DNA of 6,828 nt from Candidatus Njordarchaeota archaeon. Lineage in GTDB: Archaea > Thermoproteota > JANJXX01 > Panguiarchaeales > Panguiarchaeaceae. The translations under genes were made by a program, and so were the position numbers. Under the pieces are notes generated by a model. The model did no database searches and was not told the DNA's origin. It saw only the letters and a program-made list of their open reading frames with translations. The stretch spans positions 1-6,828 of the forward strand of contig JAGSHR010000213.1 in the NCBI GenBank assembly GCA_029855985.1. The letters run 5' to 3'. This document shows, one piece after another, positions 1 through 6,043 of this stretch. The first letter of the stretch is position 1. Each line of letters begins with the position of its first letter.

Positions 1-1
1 C

Positions 2-2170
2 GCTCATATCGACCATGGGAAGTCTACTACGACTGATTATTTGTTGGCTGAGGCTGGGATGTTGTCTCAGGAGTTGGCGGGTCAGAAGCGTTTGACTGAT
101 TATGATGAGGAGGAGCAGAAGAGGATTATTACGATTTTTACTTCTGTTGTTAATTTGTTGTATAAGTATAAGGGTAAGGAGTATTTGATTACTATTAATG
201 ATACGCCTGGGCATATTTCGTTTACTGGTGAGGTGTCTAGGGCTATTCGTGGTAGTGATGGTGTTATTTTGTTGGTTGATGCTGTTGAGGGTGTGTTGAC
301 TCAGACGGAGACTAATTTGTATTTGGCTTTGAGGGAGCGTTGTCGTCCTGTTTTGTATATTAATAAGGCGGATCGTTTGATTGCTGAGCTGGGTTTGACT
401 CCTCGTGAGGTTGGTGCTAAGCTTATTGAGATTGTTTCTGAGATTAATAAGTTGATTAAGAAGTATGCTCCTGAGGAGTTTGCTGATAAGTGGTTGGTTA
501 ATTTTGATGCTGGTCAGGTGGCTGTTGGTTCTGCGAAGGATGGTTGGGGTTTCACTATGGATACTCTTAGGAAGAAGTTTGAGGATCCTAGGAAGGCTAT
601 TGAGTTGATTTTCACGAAGTATAAGGAGGGTGATATTAAGTGGTTGAGGGAGAATTTGCCTTTGTCTGAGGCTTTGTTGGAGATGGTTATTAAGCATTTG
701 CCTGATCCTAGGACTGCTCAGAAGTATAAGATTCCTGCTATTTGGCGTGGTTCTCGTGATAATGAGGTTTATAAGGCTATGTTGGATGCTGATCCTAATG
801 GTCCTTTGGTGGGTATGATTACTAAGATTTTCATTGATCCTCGTACTTTTAGGGCTACTTTGATTGGTCGTGTTTGGTCTGGTACTCTTAAGCCTAGGGA
901 TGAGTTGTACTTGTTGAATGCTGGTAGTGTTGTGTCTCCTCAGCGTTTGGGTGTTATGATGATTACTGATTTGCTTGATGTTCCGGAGATTCCTGCGGGT
1001 AACTTGTTTGCTGTTTCTGGTTTCATTGTTCCTGCTGGGGAGTCTTTTGTTGGTATGGATGTTTACGAGAAGTACAAGGAGGATATTGAGGCTGGTCGTT
1101 TTGGTTTTGAGCCTATTCCTTATGCGAGTGACCCTGTGGTGAGTAGGACTATTAGACCTAAGAATCCTCAGGATATTGATAAGTTGGGTGAAGTTGCTCG
1201 TTTGTGGACTATGGCTGATCCTACGGCTAACTTCTATTTGGATAGGGAGTCTGGTACTTACGTGTTGACTGGTGTTGATCCTTTGCAGATTGAAATTTTG
1301 GTTAAGAGAATTGCTCAGAAGGTTGATATTGAGGTTGATGAGCCCATTATTGTTTACAGGGAGCGTGTTAAGAAGCGTGGTAATGAGATTTGGACTAAAT
1401 CTCCTAATGGTTTGAACAGGATTAAGATTTATGTTGAGCCTCTTGAGGAGGATGTTGCTAAGGCGATTAGTGAGGGTACTATTCGAGCTGAGATGGATCC
1501 AAAGGAGCGCGCTAAAATACTGAGGGAGCAGTTTGGTTGGCCTTCTGATCTCTCCAGGAAGATCATTGATATTTATGGTCCTAATATGTTGATTGACGCT
1601 ACTGTTGGTGTGCAGAGGTTTGATAGGATTAAGGATTATGTTATTGCGACGTTCAGGAACTTTGTGAATGGTGCTATTCTCGCTAAGGAGCCTGCTCAAA
1701 ACGTTAAGGTTGTTATAACTGATGCCGTTGTTCACGAGGATCCGAGGCACACTCAGATTGCTCAGATTGGGCCTATGGTGTTTGCTGGTATAGCTATTTC
1801 CTTCCTCACTGGTGACCCAACGATCTATGAGCCCGTGTTGCGTGTTGACATTAAGACTCCTTCAACATATATGGGTAACATTATTACTCTAATACAGAAG
1901 GTGAGGGGAAGTATTATTGATACTCAGGTTAGCGGGGATATGACCCATATTATAGCGAAGGTTCCCGCGGCGGAGACCATTGACTTAGCTGAGCAGTTGA
2001 GGAGTATTTCTTCTGGAAGGGCTTTCTTCGGTTACCAATTCTATGCTTGGGAGGAAGTGCCCAAATCGCTTCAAGAGGAGCTTATTAAGAGTATTAGAAG
2101 GAGGAAGGGGCTCTCAGAGGAGATACCCAAACCAGAGGACTTCTCGAGGTTTATCTACGAGAGGAGATAA
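2..2170 (+). CDS. fusA: Divergent archaeal elongation factor 2 (EF-2) paralog, 5' partial
   Basis: EF-2-family translational GTPase; canonical EF-2 drives tRNA/mRNA translocation on the ribosome. The frame is open from base 2 and already encodes the G1 loop AHIDHGKST (bases 2-28), so the true start is upstream and about 20-25 residues are missing; the TTG at 41 is internal. In order: altered G2 KRIITI (119-136; canonical RGITI), G3 DTPGH (200-214) with the catalytic His kept, G4 NKAD (362-373), G5 SAK (530-538), beta-barrel domain II (around 820-1060, GRVWSGTLK), domains III and IV, and domain V ending in a typical RRRKGL tail. In the domain IV loop, HEDPRH is kept with the diphthamide-equivalent His at 1748-1750, but the next residues are TQI where archaeal EF-2 has RGP. 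This fits the second EF-2 copy known from dph-lacking archaea. It may be a translocation variant or have another ribosome-linked role. The family is certain; paralog status is inferred. The stop lies 11 nt from the convergent gene. Third positions are nearly all T/G up to about 1480, then more mixed. Confidence 0.95.
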   Translation, partial: AHIDHGKSTTTDYLLAEAGMLSQELAGQKRLTDYDEEEQKRIITIFTSVVNLLYKYKGKEYLITINDTPGHISFTGEVSRAIRGSDGVILLVDAVEGVLTQTETNLYLALRERCRPVLYINKADRLIAELGLTPREVGAKLIEIVSEINKLIKKYAPEEFADKWLVNFDAGQVAVGSAKDGWGFTMDTLRKKFEDPRKAIELIFTKYKEGDIKWLRENLPLSEALLEMVIKHLPDPRTAQKYKIPAIWRGSRDNEVYKAMLDADPNGPLVGMITKIFIDPRTFRATLIGRVWSGTLKPRDELYLLNAGSVVSPQRLGVMMITDLLDVPEIPAGNLFAVSGFIVPAGESFVGMDVYEKYKEDIEAGRFGFEPIPYASDPVVSRTIRPKNPQDIDKLGEVARLWTMADPTANFYLDRESGTYVLTGVDPLQIEILVKRIAQKVDIEVDEPIIVYRERVKKRGNEIWTKSPNGLNRIKIYVEPLEEDVAKAISEGTIRAEMDPKERAKILREQFGWPSDLSRKIIDIYGPNMLIDATVGVQRFDRIKDYVIATFRNFVNGAILAKEPAQNVKVVITDAVVHEDPRHTQIAQIGPMVFAGIAISFLTGDPTIYEPVLRVDIKTPSTYMGNIITLIQKVRGSIIDTQVSGDMTHIIAKVPAAETIDLAEQLRSISSGRAFFGYQFYAWEEVPKSLQEELIKSIRRRKGLSEEIPKPEDFSRFIYERR

Positions 2171-2180
2171 AACTCTTCTC

Positions 2181-2203
2181 TTTAATTTTTCTTGTTGTTT
2201 TTT
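2181..2203 (+). terminator. T-rich terminator of the EF-2 paralog gene
   Basis: Two T tracts (2186-2190 and 2198-2203) begin 10 nt after the EF-2 stop codon, without a strong hairpin, as is usual for archaeal intrinsic termination. They lie inside the last codons of the convergent gene, where the complement encodes its Asn/Lys-rich tail. The terminator therefore overlaps coding sequence. Confidence 0.45.
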
Positions 2204-2694
2204 CTCGCTTCTTGGACCCATCTGGACCATTTTTCCACTAGCACGTCTCTTAGCGGTTCGTATATTTCCTTGTAGAATTTCCGTTGTGATAGTAGGGTTT
2301 CTATTGGGTGCTCCCCGACGATTTCCAAAGCCTCGTTCCATACTTTGTCGAATATTGGGTGGAATCTTGACTCTATTTGTCTTTGGAAGTCTTTCTCTGT
2401 TTGCACTTTTCCACCTATTGTGAAGTACATGCCGTTTGGTGTTTCCACGATGTAAGCAGCCTCATCTCCTAGGTAGAATAAGTTCTTTGTTTTCTCGATT
2501 GGTTTTTTCGCTAATTCTTGTATTGTGGCTTTTCTTGCTGGAGGTTTCTTTTTTCTGAAGTATCCTTTTTTGGCAGCGGCGTAGAATATTGCTCTGTTTA
2601 ATCCCCAGCTTTTGGCTTGGTTTATTGGTAAACCGAGCTTGTATGCTCTGGCGGCTTGGAGGATTGCCATTACTTGGAATCTTCCAATGCTCAT
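2182..2694 (-). CDS. Hypothetical basic protein, 170 aa
   Basis: I do not recognise the family. The ATG at 2694 is the first good start, with a TATA-like element about 22-32 nt upstream, which suggests a leaderless or nearly leaderless message. Residues 1-45 are predicted helical and rather Ala-rich (SIGRFQVMAILQAARAYKLG, then a region with KSWGLNRAIFYAAAK). Residues 42-70 form a strongly basic, Pro-containing linker (FRKKKPPARK). Residues 71-95 look like a small beta hairpin (YIVETPNGMYFTIGG). Residues 100-170 are helical and charged with several Trp/Phe, ending in a Lys/Asn tail. There is no signal peptide or membrane segment, so it is probably cytoplasmic and could bind nucleic acid (inference). 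It is convergent with the EF-2 gene (11 nt gap) and divergent from the GTPase operon. Its third positions favour A and C, the mirror image of the EF-2 gene. The steady reading frame and clear promoter argue that it is real. Confidence 0.75.
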   Translation of the reverse strand: MSIGRFQVMAILQAARAYKLGLPINQAKSWGLNRAIFYAAAKKGYFRKKKPPARKATIQELAKKPIEKTKNLFYLGDEAAYIVETPNGMYFTIGGKVQTEKDFQRQIESRFHPIFDKVWNEALEIVGEHPIETLLSQRKFYKEIYEPLRDVLVEKWSRWVQEARKNNKKN

Positions 2695-2715
2695 GTTATT
2701 TACCTATTGTCTAGT

Positions 2716-2734
2716 TTTTTATATTGTTTCTTTT
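2716..2734 (-). promoter_or_regulatory. Promoter (TATA/BRE-like) of the 170-aa gene
   Basis: Read on the minus strand, a purine-rich BRE-like stretch (AAAAGAAA, 2727-2734) precedes an AATATAAAAA TATA-like box (2716-2725). The box centre is about 27 nt from the ATG at 2694, so the usual archaeal start site would fall at or next to the start codon, giving a leaderless transcript. Confidence 0.5.
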
Positions 2735-2760
2735 CATTAATCATTAATACATTTGCATTA
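2735..2760. repeat. Short CATTA repeats between divergent promoters
   Basis: CATTAAT occurs twice in tandem (from 2735 and 2742), followed by a further GCATTA at 2755-2760, between the two divergent TATA elements. The spacing and position would suit a regulator binding site, but the sequence is AT-rich and short, so chance is possible. Confidence 0.25.
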
Positions 2761-2770
2761 TGTTGATAAC

Positions 2771-2784
2771 TTTTAAATTTAAAG
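2771..2784 (+). promoter_or_regulatory. Promoter (TATA-like) of the GTPase operon
   Basis: A near-palindromic TTTTAAATTTAAAG element stands about 45-58 nt before the ATG at 2829. Transcription would begin near 2800-2808, leaving a leader of about 20-30 nt that carries the purine-rich ribosome binding site. No other TATA-like element is seen within the operon, so it probably drives all three genes. Confidence 0.5.
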
Positions 2785-2814
2785 TATAGGTTTTTTTATT
2801 ATTAGATCGTTGTG

Positions 2815-2821
2815 GGAGAGG
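2815..2821 (+). promoter_or_regulatory. Ribosome binding site of the GTPase gene
   Basis: The purine run GGAGAGG ends 7 nt before the ATG at 2829, supporting that codon as the start. Confidence 0.5.
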
Positions 2822-2828
2822 ATTCTGT

Positions 2829-3515
2829 ATGTTGTTTAGGAGAAGCAAAAGTATCTCGATCTTTGGGATTAGAGCAGTCGGTAAAACCGCTTACCTTGTT
2901 ATGTTGATTAACCAGTTATCCAAAATGGTTAATATAAGGGACATGCATTTTCACTCCGGTCTCGATTATTACATGAAGATGATGCAGTGGATTCTTAGGG
3001 GAGATGGACCCCAACCAACAAAACCAGCTGATAGAATACTCATTCACATCAAAATGAAAATCGAAAATAAAAGCGTTGAAATTAGAACTCTGGATGTTGC
3101 TGGCGGGGACATTGAGAATATGGGTGAAGTATTCAAAATGTTAATCGAGGGCGGAGACGGATACATATTCTTGGTTGAGCCCACTCCAGACCCTGAGCGA
3201 AAGGTAACCCAGGTCTGGCTCATATACAAGCTCGTTGAATACTTAACTCAAGGTTTTAAGTACAAAGTAAAGAAACCCCTCGCTATAGCTTTCACAAAAA
3301 ACGATATTTACGGGATAAAGGACCCAAAAAAGTTCTTTTTGGAATACACTAAACCAGTTTACAATTTAGAGCAAGTTTTAACAAGAGTAAAGAAACACGA
3401 ATTTTTCGCGATTTCATCCTATGGCGGCGATCTCGAAGAATTAAAAATGCAGGGTTTGGAACCCAAACCTGTGGATGTAGAAAAGCCATTTCTCTGGGTA
3501 GTTGAAAACTCATAG
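2829..3515 (+). CDS. Small TRAFAC-type GTPase of a GAP1-associated system
   Basis: A 228-residue soluble P-loop GTPase. G1/Walker A is GIRAVGKT (residues 13-20) after a short beta strand. Thr64 in QPTKP is a candidate switch-I (G2) threonine. G3 is DVAGG (89-93), a DxxG motif without the Gln that follows in Ras, so intrinsic hydrolysis may be low. G4 is TKND (156-159) in place of NKxD, and AISS (194-197) is a likely G5. The ending VEKPFLWVVE resembles the tail of the bacterial Rab-like 'double-GTPase' (DO-GTPase2-like) proteins encoded next to GAP1 proteins. These recognitions are from memory of the families, not a search. It heads a three-gene operon and lies 16 nt ahead of a GAP1-like gene, which supports a switch role within that system. 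Alternatives are an Arf/Gtr-like or MglA-like GTPase; GTPase is firm, subfamily moderate. There is no lipidation motif or membrane segment. Confidence 0.85.
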   Translation: MLFRRSKSISIFGIRAVGKTAYLVMLINQLSKMVNIRDMHFHSGLDYYMKMMQWILRGDGPQPTKPADRILIHIKMKIENKSVEIRTLDVAGGDIENMGEVFKMLIEGGDGYIFLVEPTPDPERKVTQVWLIYKLVEYLTQGFKYKVKKPLAIAFTKNDIYGIKDPKKFFLEYTKPVYNLEQVLTRVKKHEFFAISSYGGDLEELKMQGLEPKPVDVEKPFLWVVENS

Positions 3516-3520
3516 GTATT

Positions 3521-3526
3521 GGTGAT
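3521..3526 (+). promoter_or_regulatory. Shine-Dalgarno site of the GAP1-like gene
   Basis: GGTGAT matches the archaeal anti-Shine-Dalgarno perfectly and ends 5 nt before the ATG at 3532. It decides the start and indicates efficient internal initiation within the operon. Confidence 0.75.
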
Positions 3527-3531
3527 ACCCC

Positions 3532-4527
3532 ATGGTTGCGGGGTTGATTTTCTTAAAGGATAAAATTGAAGTCGACCAAGCGATTATAACCTCTGGTCAT
3601 GGAAGAGATTATAGTGTTGTCGCCCGCTCGAGTGGTGTTGATAAAAAACTTGATAATGAGTTAGTTAAATTTTCTTTGCCCCCTCTAATTTTAGATCCAT
3701 CATCCAAATTTGAGGAATTGATTAAAGTTTTTCCCGTTAAGGGCAAACGTATGGGGATAAGCTTTGTTTCAGTGGCGGGACGAGACGAGTACAATCGACC
3801 AGCGAGACTAAGAAGTCACACTTTCCTATTGCCCCAAAGTGTTTATGATCCTGTGATTGATGTATCATTTTTACGGGAACATGTCACTATAAATGATGTA
3901 TCTGGTGATTTGGATAAAGTATTAATTGACAGATATGTTCTTATCAACTCGGTTGGTTCATTGTATAGCCTCTATGACTCCAAAAAGTTCCCCAAATTCT
4001 TAGATATTGTAGGGGACCAAATTTTGGTTAACGCATTGTCAACCCTTTTTGAAGGGAAGAAAGTGGTAATTTATGCTGGCGAAAAAATCTTGACTTCAAA
4101 GATAACTGATGAAAAGAGACTCACAAGTTATGACTTCATTAAGTTCCTTCTGTTATTTATCCCGTCGCCTTGGAGACACAAATTTGGCTACACCACTTTC
4201 TCTTCTAGATTCACAATAGAAAGAACATCCATCATTTTCAATGAGAGAACCGAACACATTAGTAGGATGGATGGCATATTCATTAATTTAGAAAATGGAG
4301 AAATAGAAAATTCCAAGATTATTGGGCCAATAAAGGATTATGTGCACAGACTTATTGAACATTTTGATAGCGGCGTGTTAGATAGAACCCTCCTATATGT
4401 TAATTCCATGTCAGAGAGCTTCTTTAATTTAGCTAACATTGACAGGGAAAACCATAGGGAAGGAGTAAAATTAATTAACAGGATTCTCGAGTTATCCGAA
4501 ATGCTGATGGAGAAGTTTAATGCATAG
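3532..4527 (+). CDS. GAP1-N-like GTPase-associated protein, 331 aa
   Basis: The N-terminal ~200 residues resemble the N-terminal domain of bacterial GTPase-associated protein 1 (GAP1). The pattern starts with strand-forming residues (EVDQAIIT, then YSVVARSSGVD, 27-37), then a Pro-containing stretch (FSLPPLILDP, 47-56). The signature-like core is DEYNRPARLRSHTFLLP (85-101), where a D..gR...sHt.l pattern recalls the segment that opens many GAP1 proteins. The rest (about 200-331) is alpha/beta, then helical, with no recognised motif. No catalytic metal triad, signal peptide or membrane helix is visible. In bacterial systems GAP1 is encoded beside Rab-like GTPases, and here it sits 16 nt behind one, so a role as partner, regulator or effector adaptor of that GTPase is likely (inference). 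At 331 residues it is shorter than multi-domain bacterial GAP1 proteins and seems to lack their middle and C-terminal modules. The assignment is from pattern memory plus context; the gene itself is certain. Confidence 0.7.
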   Translation: MVAGLIFLKDKIEVDQAIITSGHGRDYSVVARSSGVDKKLDNELVKFSLPPLILDPSSKFEELIKVFPVKGKRMGISFVSVAGRDEYNRPARLRSHTFLLPQSVYDPVIDVSFLREHVTINDVSGDLDKVLIDRYVLINSVGSLYSLYDSKKFPKFLDIVGDQILVNALSTLFEGKKVVIYAGEKILTSKITDEKRLTSYDFIKFLLLFIPSPWRHKFGYTTFSSRFTIERTSIIFNERTEHISRMDGIFINLENGEIENSKIIGPIKDYVHRLIEHFDSGVLDRTLLYVNSMSESFFNLANIDRENHREGVKLINRILELSEMLMEKFNA

Positions 4528-4530
4528 GTG
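4526..4530 (+). promoter_or_regulatory. Shine-Dalgarno site choosing the start of the third operon gene
   Basis: AGGTG overlaps the stop codon of the GAP1-like gene and ends 7 nt before the ATG at 4538. An earlier in-frame ATG at 4520 has no such site, so 4538 is the better start. Confidence 0.6.
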
Positions 4531-4537
4531 GATTAAG

Positions 4538-5968
4538 ATGAACAATACTGCTAGAGTCGTGAGAATATGGTCATCTCATAACAAGAGAGTAAAATATATC
4601 TTAATTGTTCCCGAGAATGGAGAAGTGGATATAAAACCTGGAGATTTTGTATACATAGAGGATCTAGGCCTACCAATTTTGGATTTCTCTAAGACCCAAA
4701 ATGGAATAAAATTAACTGTTATTTACGATGATGAACTTCCAGTTACACGGTTTGTAGAACTATCCAAGATTAGACCAAAGAAATCCAAGATAATGGTCGT
4801 GGGCAAATTACCTAATCCCATAATATCGATTCTAAGACAAAGTGGGTACGAATTAACAAATGAAGAAGGAGAAACCATTGCTGCAATTGTCACTGAACCA
4901 AATTTATCTAGACTTCCAAAAACAAAAAGAATTATTATTGCCCCTAGTGATTCACTTTCTCTCAGTGACTACCATTACCTAAACAAGTTGCTTAAGGAAT
5001 CTGGTGTAGAAATACAATTTAACTTAAATAAACCACTAGTTGTTTCTAAGGGGATCGAGACCATTGTTTTATTTTTCTCTAGAAAAATTTATGTACCTGA
5101 GAACCTTAGTGCCTACACATTAAAAAGCAAAGATGGTAAAATCCTCTCATTTATAAAAGAATCCGAGCCAATCCTAGTGGCATCTAATGACAATAAATTA
5201 TTCGTGGCGTCATCCATTAGGCTATTCTACCCCTATGATGTAATACTAGAAAAAGGAGATAATAGCAAATTTCTCTTGGAACTTTTAACATCTGAAGTTT
5301 CTATTCCCTCAGTTTCCGAGGAGAAAAGAAAGAAAAAGAAGAAGGTTTCCATTGTTAGGGAATCCCCGTCCATCCAGATAGATCTTGGTAATCTTCTTGA
5401 AATTGAGGCTTTCAATTATGTTATTGATAGACTGTTAAAACTAGGGAGTATTCTGAAGGATAGAAATGACACACAGAGGAAAGCTCTGTTAGTTTTTTCG
5501 CCGCTCGGCGATGAATCAATCGACCTAGAAATTAAAATAAGAGGCGGTAAATTACTTTTAAGCACTCCCAGCGAAAAAGGAGATAATATTAGATTCCTGC
5601 GCTCAATGGGCTTATTGATAGAAGTATTGATAAACGATCTGAAAAAAGAAAAGCTAAGGAGAAACGAGCTGCGTTTAACAATAAGAATTATTTCACAGGC
5701 GTATAGAAAGCTTATAACGGTTAAGGACATGGTTGAGATTGATTTGAATTTAGGCGAGATAGTCGCTGAACTACTAGAGATCATAGGTTTGCTAGAGAAA
5801 TCGGAACCATTAAAACCCGTTAGTGAGTCTATCTATGATTATGTTAGGGGCAAACTTATGGATAAACCCCAAAATGAACCTTTAAGTGGAGAGTTAAAAG
5901 ATGAATTACTCAAAAAAATTGATGAGTGGTATAGTGAAATTACTCGATTAGTAGAAGATTCTATATAA
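4538..5968 (+). CDS. Unassigned two-part protein of the GTPase/GAP1-like operon, 476 aa
   Basis: I do not recognise a family. The ATG at 4538 is preferred because of AGGTG 7 nt upstream; an ATG at 4520 would add six residues and overlap the previous gene by 8 nt. Residues 1-75 look like a small beta barrel (VKYILIVP, then DIKPGDFVYI, an AbrB-like turn of phrase). Residues 84-256 alternate strands and helices (KIMVVG, AAIVTEP, RIIIAPSD, PILVAS, GDNSKFLLELL); the order faintly recalls GATase1-like/DUF4350 folds, without a visible catalytic Cys-His pair. A low-complexity basic linker (EEKRKKKKKV, 261-270) separates a C-terminal, mostly helical half (280-476), which includes a strand pair around 315-342. 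No signal peptide or membrane segment. It is last in the operon, 10 nt behind the GAP1-like gene. By position it could be the effector or scaffold of the GTPase system (inference). Its codons are A/T-ending and unlike the EF-2 gene. Confidence 0.85.
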   Translation: MNNTARVVRIWSSHNKRVKYILIVPENGEVDIKPGDFVYIEDLGLPILDFSKTQNGIKLTVIYDDELPVTRFVELSKIRPKKSKIMVVGKLPNPIISILRQSGYELTNEEGETIAAIVTEPNLSRLPKTKRIIIAPSDSLSLSDYHYLNKLLKESGVEIQFNLNKPLVVSKGIETIVLFFSRKIYVPENLSAYTLKSKDGKILSFIKESEPILVASNDNKLFVASSIRLFYPYDVILEKGDNSKFLLELLTSEVSIPSVSEEKRKKKKKVSIVRESPSIQIDLGNLLEIEAFNYVIDRLLKLGSILKDRNDTQRKALLVFSPLGDESIDLEIKIRGGKLLLSTPSEKGDNIRFLRSMGLLIEVLINDLKKEKLRRNELRLTIRIISQAYRKLITVKDMVEIDLNLGEIVAELLEIIGLLEKSEPLKPVSESIYDYVRGKLMDKPQNEPLSGELKDELLKKIDEWYSEITRLVEDSI

Positions 5969-5970
5969 CT

Positions 5971-5980
5971 TGTCTCTTTT
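5971..5980 (+). terminator. Pyrimidine-rich terminator of the GTPase operon
   Basis: TGTCTCTTTT follows the operon's last stop codon by 2 nt. It is weak as a T tract but suitably placed for archaeal termination; the element at 6031-6043 may act as backup. Confidence 0.3.
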
Positions 5981-6030
5981 AGTTATTAAATAAAACAAAT
6001 TTATTCGCTTGGTATAAAGAAATTTTATTG

Positions 6031-6043
6031 AAAATATTTTTCT
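6031..6043. terminator. Palindromic A/T element between convergent genes, possible bidirectional terminator
   Basis: AAAATATTTT is a perfect 10-base palindrome that runs into further T residues. It lies in the 74-base gap between the operon end and the convergent RAM gene, where it could end transcription from both sides. Confidence 0.35.

Noticed and set aside
41..43. TTG as the start of the EF-2 gene
   Set aside because: The frame is open to base 2 and encodes the essential P-loop HGKST upstream of 41, so the gene begins before the window.
2043..2423. Plus-strand frame running from the EF-2 end through the 170-aa gene
   Set aside because: It overlaps two well-supported genes in other frames and its Phe/Leu/Arg-rich product is typical of antisense translation.
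2735..2760. CATTA repeats as a CRISPR-like array or attachment site
   Set aside because: The units are only 6-7 bases without regular spacers, and no integrase or cas gene is nearby.
4520..4522. Upstream ATG as the start of the third operon gene
   Set aside because: It has no ribosome binding site and overlaps the previous gene, while AGGTG is correctly spaced for the ATG at 4538.
5233..5784. Minus-strand frames inside the third operon gene
   Set aside because: They are Ser/Phe-rich antisense shadows with no ribosome binding site or promoter; the plus frame is continuous and has a Shine-Dalgarno site.
2829..5968. The operon as a mobile element or integrated virus
   Set aside because: No recombinase, terminal repeats or structural phage genes are visible; codon use in the operon is ordinary for an AT-rich archaeon.
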